This document shows positions 6,862 to 13,054 of a DNA stretch of 13,054 bases, piece after piece; position 1 is the stretch's first letter, and the number at the start of each line of letters is the position of its first letter. Source of the DNA: Phycisphaerae bacterium (lineage in GTDB: Bacteria; Planctomycetota; Phycisphaerae; Phycisphaerales; SM1A02); contig VGXJ01000020.1 in NCBI GenBank assembly GCA_016873375.1, positions 1 to 13,054 on the forward strand, in the 5' to 3' direction. Below the pieces are notes generated by a model, which worked only from the letters and a program-made list of their open reading frames with translations, made no database searches and was not told where the DNA came from. The translations under genes and the position numbers were made by a program.

Positions 6862-8337
6862 ATGCATCACCCGCACCATGCAGCGAGCTTCTGCCGACGC
6901 ACCCGACGCGAGTTCATGTGGCAGGCCGGCGGTGCGTTCACCAGCGTGGCGCTGGCTGATCTGCTCGCGCGCGATGGATTCCTGCAGCGCCAGGCCATGG
7001 CCTTCGACGGCTTGACGCCGCTGCCTGCGGGGCCGCTCGCGACGAAGGCTCCGCCCCTGCCCGGCCGGGCCAAGAGCGTGATCTTCCTCTTCATGTACGG
7101 CGGCCCGAGCCATGTCGACACCTTCGACTACAAGCCCGAGCTCTACAAGTACGACGGCAAGACGATCAAGGTGAAGACCAAGGGTCGCGGCGGCGATCGC
7201 AACGAAGGGCGCATCGTCGGGCCGAAGTGGAACTTCCGCCAGCATGGGCAGTGCGGTGCGTGGGTGAGCGACCTCTTCCCCCACTTGGCGACCTGCGTCG
7301 ATGACATCGCCTTCATCAAGAGCATGTATGCCGAGAGCCCGATCCACGGCAGCGCGATGCTGATGATGAATTCAGGCAAGCTGCTCGGCGGCGCACCCTG
7401 CATGGGCTCGTGGGTCAACTACGGACTCGGCACCGTCAACCAGAACCTTCCCGGCTTCGTGGTCATGCTCGATTCGACGGGCGGCCCGATCTCGGGCGCG
7501 AAGAACTGGTCGAGCGGCTACATGCCGGCGAGCTACCAAGGCTGCGTGCTGCGCGGGCAGGGCGATCCGATCCTCGACCTTGCCACCCCCGAAGACCGCA
7601 CGCAGCGCGTGCAGCGCGCCGTGCTCGATGAGCTCAAGGACTGGAACTCGCGACACGCGCTCCTGCGCAGCGGCAACCCTGATCTTGAGAGCCGCATCGA
7701 GGGCTACGAGCTCGCGTACCGCATGCAGGCGACAGCACCCGAGGCCGTCGAACTCGCGCAGGAGACCAAGGACACCCAGGAGCTCTACGGCATCGACGAT
7801 CCGCGCACCGAGGAATTCGGGCGCAAGTGCCTGCTTGCACGGCGGCTGGTCGAGCGCGGCGTGCGCTTCGTGCAGATCTACTCAGGCGGCTCCCACAACG
7901 ATGACAACTGGGATGCCCATGACGACCTCAAGAAGAACCACGATTACCACGCTGGTCGCACCGACAAGCCGGTCGCGGGGCTGCTCAAGGACCTCAAGCG
8001 CCGCGGCCTGCTCGATGAGACCCTCGTGATCTGGGGCGGTGAGTTCGGCCGTCAGCCCACCGCCGAGTACGCCATGGGCACGGGCCGCGACCACAACTCC
8101 TTTGGATTCACCATGTGGATGGCCGGCGGCGGCATCAAGGGCGGCGTCACCGTGGGCCAGACCGATGAGCTTGGTTCCATCGGCGTTGGAGAGCGCTTCC
8201 ATGTGAAGCACCTGCACGCCACGGTGCTTGATCGGCTTGGTGTCGACCCGAACGCCTTGACCTATTTCTACGGCGGCCTCGAACAGAAGCTCGTCGGCGT
8301 CGAAGGTGCCGACCCGATCAAGCAGCTGCTGGCGTGA
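6862..8337 (+). CDS. Tat-exported DUF1501 protein (alkaline phosphatase/sulfatase-like fold)
   Basis: A 491-residue protein of the DUF1501 family, which belongs to the alkaline phosphatase/sulfatase superfamily. A twin-arginine signal, TRREFM, is at 14-19, followed by a hydrophobic stretch to about residue 35, so it is likely exported folded by Tat. Motifs expected for the metal site are visible: MYGGPSHVDTFD (78-89), SGGSHNDDNWDAHDD (341-355), WGGEFGR (391-397), GRDHNSFGF (408-416) and VKHLHATVLDRLG (448-460). The length is typical. No enzymatic activity is established for the family as far as I know. It starts six bases after the DUF1553 stop with no clear Shine-Dalgarno site, so it is probably translated by coupling. 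This two-gene pairing is very common in Planctomycetes and suggests a joint extracytoplasmic role. Confidence 0.93.
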   Translation: MHHPHHAASFCRRTRREFMWQAGGAFTSVALADLLARDGFLQRQAMAFDGLTPLPAGPLATKAPPLPGRAKSVIFLFMYGGPSHVDTFDYKPELYKYDGKTIKVKTKGRGGDRNEGRIVGPKWNFRQHGQCGAWVSDLFPHLATCVDDIAFIKSMYAESPIHGSAMLMMNSGKLLGGAPCMGSWVNYGLGTVNQNLPGFVVMLDSTGGPISGAKNWSSGYMPASYQGCVLRGQGDPILDLATPEDRTQRVQRAVLDELKDWNSRHALLRSGNPDLESRIEGYELAYRMQATAPEAVELAQETKDTQELYGIDDPRTEEFGRKCLLARRLVERGVRFVQIYSGGSHNDDNWDAHDDLKKNHDYHAGRTDKPVAGLLKDLKRRGLLDETLVIWGGEFGRQPTAEYAMGTGRDHNSFGFTMWMAGGGIKGGVTVGQTDELGSIGVGERFHVKHLHATVLDRLGVDPNALTYFYGGLEQKLVGVEGADPIKQLLA

Positions 8338-8350
8338 CCGGCCGTGCCGG
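8338..8350. terminator. GC-rich hairpin directly after the DUF1501 stop
   Basis: CCGGC and GCCGG form a perfect 5-bp stem around the loop CGT, starting at the first base after the TGA. No T-run follows, so it is at best an atypical terminator or 3'-end protecting stem. It sits in the 79-base gap between convergent genes. Confidence 0.35.
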
Positions 8351-8378
8351 CGCAGTCCGGTCTGCCCGTGACGGCCCA

Positions 8379-8396
8379 GTCGGGGATCACCCCGGC
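8379..8396. terminator. GC-rich hairpin between convergent DUF1501 and metH genes
   Basis: CGGGG and CCCCG (8381-8394) pair around the loop ATCA, extended by a T-G and a G-C pair to seven base pairs. It works on either strand and lies where a bidirectional terminator is expected. The lack of a T-run leaves the mechanism open. The rest of the 8338-8416 gap shows no gene. Confidence 0.45.
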
Positions 8397-8416
8397 AACG
8401 GCACGCGCCACTCGGT

Positions 8417-11400
8417 TCAGACCGCGAAGTACTTCGCCTGCGGGTGATGCACGACGATCGCGCTCGTCGACTGCTCCGGATCGATCTGCCAGTTCTCGGT
8501 GAGCACGCAGCCGATGCGCTGGGGCTCGATCAGGCGGAAGAGCTTCTCCTGGTCGCTCATGTCAGGGCATGCGGGGTAGCCGAAGCTGTAGCGGCTGCCG
8601 CGATAGTGCTGCGTGAAGAGCCGGCGGACCTCCGGATCATCGTCATGCCCGATCCCGAGCTCGGCACGGATTCGCTTGTGCCAGAGTTCCGCAAGCGCCT
8701 CGGCGCACTCCACCCCGAAGCCGTGCAGGAAGAGATAGTCGGTGTACTGGTTGCGCTCGAAGAGCTGTTTCGCGCGGTGGCTCGCCTCGCTGCCCATCGT
8801 CACGCAGTGCAGGGCCAGCACATCGCGCGCGCCACCTGACATCGGTCGGAAGAAATCGCTGATGCAGAGCCGCTCGCGCCCTTCCTGCCGGGGGAAGCGG
8901 AAGCGCTCGATCTCGCGATCCTGGTCGACCGCATCGAAGACCACGAGCTCATCGCCATCGGCGTTGCACGGGTAGTAGCCCCACACGACCGCTGGCCGCA
9001 GGATCTTCTCGTCGCGGCACTCGGCCTTCAGCCGTTCGAGCACCGGGTACGCATGCTCCTCGAGGAACGCCTCGTAGCGCACATCATCGAGGTCACCCTT
9101 CTTGAAGCCCCACTGTCCGCGGAAGAGCGCAACCAGGTTCAGGTACGGATAGATCTGCTCAAGCGGAAGCCCTTCGACCAGGCGGTGGCCCCAGAACGGA
9201 GGTGCCGGGACCTCGACATCCTGCCGGACATGGCTGCGCTCGGAGAGTTGCTGCCCGCTAGCAGCCTGCTGGCGAATGGTGCGGCTGGCGACCACGCGAT
9301 CGGCTGCCTCGCGCTTGGCCAGCCGTTCCTCGACCTGGCGATCGATCGCCTCCAGCGTGTGCGTGGCGAGCGCGTCGCACACCTGCAGTCCCTCGAACGC
9401 ATCGCGGCCGTAGTACAGGGATCCCTTGTAGATCGAGCGGAGATGCCCTTCGGCATAGTGGCGCGTGAGCGCCGCGCCGCCCAGCATGACCGGGACCGTG
9501 ATCCCCTGCCGGTTCATCTCGTGCAGGTTCTCTTCCATGACCGCCACGCTCTTCACCAGCAGGCCGCTCATGCCGATCGCATCCGCCCCGGTCGATCGCA
9601 GTGCCTCGACGATCTGCGTCAGGGACTGCTTGATGCCGATGTTGTGGACCGTGAAGCCGTTGTTGGTCAGGATGATGTCGACGAGGTTCTTGCCGATGTC
9701 ATGCACGTCGCCGGCCACGGTCGCCAGCACGATGCTCGCCTTGGACGGTCCGCCGGTGCCATGACGCTCCATATGCGGCTGCAGGTACGCGACGGCCTTC
9801 TTCATGACAGCCGCGCTCTGGAGCACGAACGGCAGCTGCATGCGGCCGGCACCGAAGAGCTCGCCCACGACCTTCATGCCGGCGAGCAGGTCGTTGTTGA
9901 TGATGTCCAGCGGTGCGTACTGCTGCAGGGCCTCGTCAAGCGATCCATCGAGGTCCTTGTCCTCGCCGTCGATGATGTGACGCTGCAGGCGCTCCTTCAC
10001 CGGCAGGTCGGCCAGGCTCGTCTTCTCCGCGATCGCTTCCTCTCCCTCGGGGAAGAGCCCGATGAAGTGGAGCAACGGATCGAAGTCAGCTGGTTTGCCC
10101 TCCGGGCGGGACTCGCCGCGGCGGTCGTAGACGAGCCACTGCGCCGCTTCCCACCGCTCGGGAGCGATGCGGTCCTGCGGGAGGATCTTGCTCGCGTGCA
10201 CGATGGCCGCACTCAGTCCGCGCAGGCGCGCTTCGTGGAGGAAGACGCTGTTGAGCACCGCCCGTGCAGCGGGCTTCAGCCCGAAGCTGATGTTTGAGAG
10301 GCCCAGGATCGTCCCGCACCTCGGGAAGCGCTTCGCGATGAGTTCGATCCCGTCGAGCGTCTCGAGGCCGAGGCGACGGTCGTCATCATTGCCGGTGGCG
10401 ATGGTGAAGGTGAGCGGATCGAAGAAGAGGTCCTCTTCGGGCAACTCCCAGCGGCCGGTGTAGAGCGAATGGATTCGCTCCGCGATCTCGATCTTCCGGG
10501 CCGCGGTCTTGGCCATGCCTGCCTGCGGGTCCTCGTCGATCGTCAGGGCCACGCACGCCGCGCCGTAGCGGCGCAGCATCGGGCAGACGCGCGCCATGCG
10601 CTCCTCGCCGTCCTCGAGGTTGATCGAGTTCACGATGCAACGACCGCCGGAACGCTGCAGGCCCGCCTCGAGCACGTTGGCATCGGTCGAGTCGAGCATG
10701 AGCGGCGCGTTGACCTGGCGCACATACCGGCTCACGACTTCGCCCATGTCGCGCACGCCGTCGCGGCCCACGAAGTCCACGCACAGGTCGAGCACCTGGC
10801 CGCCGTCGCGCACTTCCTCGCGGGCCATGCTGACGAGACCATCCCAGTGCTCCTCGTCGAGCAGGCGCTTGAACTTGCGGCTGCCGTTGGCGTTGGTTCG
10901 CTCGGCGACGATGAGGAACGAGTTCTCCTGCTCGAACTCGGTGTAGCCGTAGAGGCTGCTGCAGCCGGGTGCCTGCGGCTCCTTGGGCGTGCGCACCGGC
11001 TCGCGGTCCTTGAGGGCCGTCGCGAGCGCACCGATGTGCTCGGTGGTGGTGCCGCAGCAACCGCCAAGCGCATCCACGCGGTGCTCCTCCATGAAGCGGC
11101 GCATTGCTTCGACGAAGCCTGCCGGCTGCAATGGATAAACGGTCTTGCCGTCCTGCAGGATGGGCAGCCCGGCGTTGGGCACCACGCTGACGCGACGATC
11201 CCAGTGCTTGGCCAGGTATGCCACGTGCGGCGTCATCTCCACGGGGCCGGTCGCGCAGTTCAAGCCAAGGCTCTCGACCGGGAACGACCGCAGTGCATTG
11301 ACGACTGCAGCGATCTCGCTGCCCAGCAGCATGGTGCCGGTCGTTTCCATCGTCACGCTGACGAAGATCGGGCAATCCTTCACGCTCCGACGCACGGATT

Positions 11401-11941
11401 CGAGTGCATCAAGGCACGCGTTGATCGCGCACTTCACCTGCAGCAGATCCTGGCAGGTCTCGATCATGAAGCAATCGACGCCTCCATCGAGGAGCCCGCG
11501 GGCCTGCTCGCGGTAGCTCGCCAGCATGAGGTCCCAGCTTGTCTGGCCCAGCGAGATGAGCTTCGTGCCCGGCCCGATCGAGCCGGCGACGAAGCGCGGT
11601 CGCCCCGGCGACGCATGGCGGTCGCAGGCGGCACGCGCGATACGAGCAGCCTGCTCGTTGAGGGAGTGCACCCAACCGACCATCTCCTCGTCGAACTCCG
11701 CGGCGACCAGCCGGTTGGAGCCGAAGGTGTCAGTCTCCACGATGTCGGCACCGGCGGCGAGCATCGACTCATGGATGCGCTGGATCAGGTCCGGGCGGCT
11801 GCGGACGAGGATGTCGGTGCAGTTTTCCCGGCCGAGCCAGTCCTGCGGACGGCAGTCCTCGCAGGAGTGGATCGACGTCCCCATCGCGCCGTCGAAGAGC
11901 ACGGTGCGGCGGTCCATGATGCCCAGGAGCGTGCTGGCCAT
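8417..11941 (-). CDS. metH: Cobalamin-dependent methionine synthase
   Basis: A 1174-residue cytoplasmic enzyme that moves the methyl group of 5-methyltetrahydrofolate to homocysteine through methylcobalamin. All four modules are present: homocysteine domain (1-about 315) with zinc ligands C229 (GLNCATG) and C295/C296 (GGCCGTT); pterin domain (about 335-610) with VAERTNANGSRKF and LSNISFGL; cap and B12 domains (about 645-870) with DVHDIGKN, where H747 is the cobalt ligand, and GMSGLLVKS; and the reactivation domain (about 915-1174) with RGSRYSFGYPACP (1114-1126). This last motif has RYSFGYPACP rather than the RPAPGYPACP of the E. coli enzyme, a form I associate with cyanobacterial and actinobacterial MetH. 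The length is close to E. coli (1227). ATG 11941 is the first start; an in-frame ATG at 11917 is a shorter option. The 126-base upstream gap is too short for a B12 riboswitch and none is seen. Confidence 0.97.
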   Translation of the reverse strand: MASTLLGIMDRRTVLFDGAMGTSIHSCEDCRPQDWLGRENCTDILVRSRPDLIQRIHESMLAAGADIVETDTFGSNRLVAAEFDEEMVGWVHSLNEQAARIARAACDRHASPGRPRFVAGSIGPGTKLISLGQTSWDLMLASYREQARGLLDGGVDCFMIETCQDLLQVKCAINACLDALESVRRSVKDCPIFVSVTMETTGTMLLGSEIAAVVNALRSFPVESLGLNCATGPVEMTPHVAYLAKHWDRRVSVVPNAGLPILQDGKTVYPLQPAGFVEAMRRFMEEHRVDALGGCCGTTTEHIGALATALKDREPVRTPKEPQAPGCSSLYGYTEFEQENSFLIVAERTNANGSRKFKRLLDEEHWDGLVSMAREEVRDGGQVLDLCVDFVGRDGVRDMGEVVSRYVRQVNAPLMLDSTDANVLEAGLQRSGGRCIVNSINLEDGEERMARVCPMLRRYGAACVALTIDEDPQAGMAKTAARKIEIAERIHSLYTGRWELPEEDLFFDPLTFTIATGNDDDRRLGLETLDGIELIAKRFPRCGTILGLSNISFGLKPAARAVLNSVFLHEARLRGLSAAIVHASKILPQDRIAPERWEAAQWLVYDRRGESRPEGKPADFDPLLHFIGLFPEGEEAIAEKTSLADLPVKERLQRHIIDGEDKDLDGSLDEALQQYAPLDIINNDLLAGMKVVGELFGAGRMQLPFVLQSAAVMKKAVAYLQPHMERHGTGGPSKASIVLATVAGDVHDIGKNLVDIILTNNGFTVHNIGIKQSLTQIVEALRSTGADAIGMSGLLVKSVAVMEENLHEMNRQGITVPVMLGGAALTRHYAEGHLRSIYKGSLYYGRDAFEGLQVCDALATHTLEAIDRQVEERLAKREAADRVVASRTIRQQAASGQQLSERSHVRQDVEVPAPPFWGHRLVEGLPLEQIYPYLNLVALFRGQWGFKKGDLDDVRYEAFLEEHAYPVLERLKAECRDEKILRPAVVWGYYPCNADGDELVVFDAVDQDREIERFRFPRQEGRERLCISDFFRPMSGGARDVLALHCVTMGSEASHRAKQLFERNQYTDYLFLHGFGVECAEALAELWHKRIRAELGIGHDDDPEVRRLFTQHYRGSRYSFGYPACPDMSDQEKLFRLIEPQRIGCVLTENWQIDPEQSTSAIVVHHPQAKYFAV

Positions 11942-11947
11942 GGCAGA

Positions 11948-11976
11948 AGGTTAGTCTCGAACCGACCTTCGTTCAA
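11948..11976 (-). promoter_or_regulatory. candidate metH promoter (TTGAAC - 17 bp - TAACCT)
   Basis: On the minus strand TTGAAC (11976-11971) and TAACCT (11953-11948) are 17 bases apart, and the -10 ends six bases before the metH ATG. Both boxes are weak matches (four and three of six). The -35 lies inside the 8-bp tandem repeat, so a bound protein could control access to it. Confidence 0.3.
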
Positions 11977-11985
11977 CCGTTCAAC
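11970..11985. repeat. Tandem repeat CGTTCAAC x2 in the metH upstream region
   Basis: Two exact 8-bp copies of CGTTCAAC stand head to tail, followed by CGG. Each copy contains GTTcAAC, which is palindromic except for its centre. The pair overlaps the candidate metH -35 and lies about 30 bases upstream of its ATG, so a regulator site is plausible. The pair could be chance. Confidence 0.4.
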
Positions 11986-12051
11986 CGGATAGACGGATGA
12001 AACCGGGAGCACTGGCGAGCCGGAAGCGGCGGCTGTCCCGCTGCACCGCCC

Positions 12052-12057
12052 TACACT
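12052..12057 (+). promoter_or_regulatory. possible -10 hexamer (TACACT) for the lipoprotein gene
   Basis: TACACT matches TATAAT at four of six positions and ends ten bases before the ATG at 12068. No clear -35 or Shine-Dalgarno site is seen, so a very short leader is likely if this is the promoter. Confidence 0.3.
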
Positions 12058-12067
12058 TCCTGCCCCC

Positions 12068-12964
12068 ATGCCGCTTCGGAACCTCAACGCCCTGCTGCTT
12101 GCCCTCTTCGTGGTCGCGTGCGGCGACGGCTCCGCGCAGGCACCCGTCAGCCCCCCATCCGTGTTCCTCCCGAATCGGCTCGAGGGAATCCCAGAGTCGG
12201 CCCGCCCGATCCTGGCCAAGTCACTGTCGTGGATCGGGGGGCCCAGCGCCTTCGCGGGCGTCGGCGGCGTGACCACGTCGATGCGTGCGAGCCGCGGCTC
12301 GGGCAGCGTGCTGCACGACTGCACGATCGGTGCCGACGGGTCGGTCATCATGGTGCGCCACGGCGAACCCGATCGCTTCACCGAAACCATGGGCGCCAAT
12401 GGCGGCGTGGGTTGGATGATCCGCACCGGTCGACCCGAACCGATCCTGGTCGATCCCGACGAAGTGCGCCGCCGTGCGACGCTCGTGCAATCACTCAACG
12501 CGCTCGGCCCCGTGCTCGGCACGGGCTGGCTGCACGCAGATGTCCTCGAGCCGCGGACCATCGGCTCGGTCGAGTGCGATGCCATTCGCTTGCACGGCGC
12601 CGAAGGCCTGCTGTGCGAGTTCGCGTGCGAACGCGCAACCGGCCGTCCGATGACGCTGTCCTTCTCGGTACCGGGTGAGTCGGGACCGCGCGTGACCGAG
12701 AGCCGTTGGCTGCAGTGGCAGTCCGCCGACGGACGGCGATGGCCGACGATCATCGACACGCGCTCGGATCAGGGGGCCGTCGGGCTCTTGGTGGTGAAAG
12801 CCACCTTCGCGTCAGGCGCACCCATGGAGACCGCGCTGCCGCCTGAGGTCGTCGCGCTGGTCACGAGAGGCGAACCCATCTCGCGCATGGATCCTCCGCC
12901 GACCGCACCCGTTCCCCCCATGCCCACCGCTCCAGCCGACGAGCGCCCGGCGGACCGACCGTGA
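12068..12964 (+). CDS. Putative lipoprotein of unknown function
   Basis: A 298-residue protein with a type II signal peptide: R4, hydrophobic 8-17, then the lipobox VVAC with C18 as the modified cysteine. Mature protein would be anchored in the membrane facing outward. The body (about 45-255) is rich in beta-type sequence, with GGVGWMIRTG (131-140), VECDAIRLHGAEG (173-185) and SRWLQWQSADGRRWPTIID (217-235). That pattern faintly recalls the beta folds of LolA/LppX-like outer-membrane lipoprotein-sorting proteins, but I do not recognise a family. The last 30 residues are proline-rich (PPPTAPVPPMPTAP) and probably disordered. Cysteines at 101, 175, 193 and 197 could form disulfides. The start is the first ATG in frame, opposite metH across 126 bases, and the gene appears to be monocistronic in this window. 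Confidence 0.8.
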   Translation: MPLRNLNALLLALFVVACGDGSAQAPVSPPSVFLPNRLEGIPESARPILAKSLSWIGGPSAFAGVGGVTTSMRASRGSGSVLHDCTIGADGSVIMVRHGEPDRFTETMGANGGVGWMIRTGRPEPILVDPDEVRRRATLVQSLNALGPVLGTGWLHADVLEPRTIGSVECDAIRLHGAEGLLCEFACERATGRPMTLSFSVPGESGPRVTESRWLQWQSADGRRWPTIIDTRSDQGAVGLLVVKATFASGAPMETALPPEVVALVTRGEPISRMDPPPTAPVPPMPTAPADERPADRP

Positions 12965-12978
12965 GCACCTTGATGACT

Positions 12979-13011
12979 GTTGACATTGCGTCAACGATCG
13001 ACAACGTTGAC
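12979..13011. promoter_or_regulatory. Cluster of three GTTGAC/GTCAAC half-sites, likely operator
   Basis: GTTGAC (12979-12984), GTCAAC (12990-12995) and GTTGAC (13006-13011) alternate in orientation. The first pair is an inverted repeat with a 5-base gap. The second extends to GTCAACG and CGTTGAC with an 8-base gap. Two copies also read TTGACA (12980-12985 and 13007-13012), a perfect -35 hexamer, but no good -10 lies 16-18 bases downstream. The site is 30 bases upstream of the possible ATG at 13041 and just past the lipoprotein stop. Regulator binding is more likely than termination because no T-run follows. Confidence 0.5.
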
Positions 13012-13040
13012 AGCCCTGCTTCGCGCCGCGGGTTCCGGCC

Positions 13041-13054
13041 ATGAACGCTTCCGT
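13041..13054 (+). CDS. Possible start of a gene running off the right edge
   Basis: An ATG at 13041 opens a frame reading MNAS before the window ends. Support is only its position 30 bases after the half-site cluster. There is no recognisable Shine-Dalgarno sequence. Product unknown. Confidence 0.3.

Noticed and set aside
5017..7347. Open frame of 776 codons on the minus strand opposite the DUF1553 and DUF1501 genes
   Set aside because: It spans two well-supported genes on the other strand, has no recognisable motif and unnatural composition. Long antisense frames are common in GC-rich DNA.
10469..11992. 507-codon plus-strand frame opposite metH, and a 414-codon one at 9053-10297
   Set aside because: Both are shadows of metH, whose domains and motifs are unmistakable; the antisense products show no family features.
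11942..12067. Cobalamin riboswitch upstream of metH
   Set aside because: The space is only 126 bases and shared with a divergent gene; no B12-box-like sequence was seen.
1..13054. Mobile elements, CRISPR arrays, tRNA or rRNA genes
   Set aside because: No transposase, integrase, regularly spaced repeats or RNA gene signatures were recognised on reading; nearly all bases are accounted for by ordinary genes.

Overview
This is a GC-rich bacterial window, probably from a planctomycete or a relative in the PVC group. The main evidence is the adjacent pair of a DUF1549/DUF1553 protein and a Tat-exported DUF1501 protein, which is typical of Planctomycetes. A membrane protein of the DUF2231 kind at the left edge fits the same group. 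Most starts lack a clear Shine-Dalgarno sequence. I cannot name a genus from the sequence alone.

Layout. Positions 1-3257 are on the minus strand. Reading in the direction of transcription there are two fluoride-channel genes (crcB-type, 3257-2811 and 2814-2392), a HEPN-like gene (2395-1700), a DNA polymerase IV gene (1696-464) and, after 97 bases, the start of a DUF2231-type membrane protein that runs off the left edge. The first three junctions are ATGA, ATGA and a three-base gap, so the first four genes look like one translationally coupled operon. Positions 3272-8337 are on the plus strand: a PAP2-type membrane phosphatase, a large secreted DUF1549-LamG-DUF1553 protein that starts by a GTGA overlap, and a Tat-exported DUF1501 protein six bases further on. 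Together they look like an envelope or secretion operon. A short convergent gap with two GC-rich hairpins (8338-8416) separates this from metH (11941-8417, minus). MetH is a full-length cobalamin-dependent methionine synthase. A 126-base divergent promoter region carrying an 8-bp tandem repeat separates metH from a lipoprotein gene of unknown function (12068-12964, plus). The last 90 bases hold a cluster of three GTTGAC-type half-sites, probably an operator or promoter, just before a possible gene start at the right edge.

How the parts may fit together. MetH is housekeeping one-carbon metabolism. The DUF1549/DUF1553 and DUF1501 products probably act together outside the cytoplasm. The paired CrcB proteins probably form a heterodimeric fluoride channel, and one of them has lost both phenylalanines of the pore motif. 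The least expected arrangement is the HEPN-like gene wedged, with start/stop overlaps and almost no spacing, between the fluoride-channel pair and the translesion polymerase. No mobile element, CRISPR array, tRNA or rRNA was seen.
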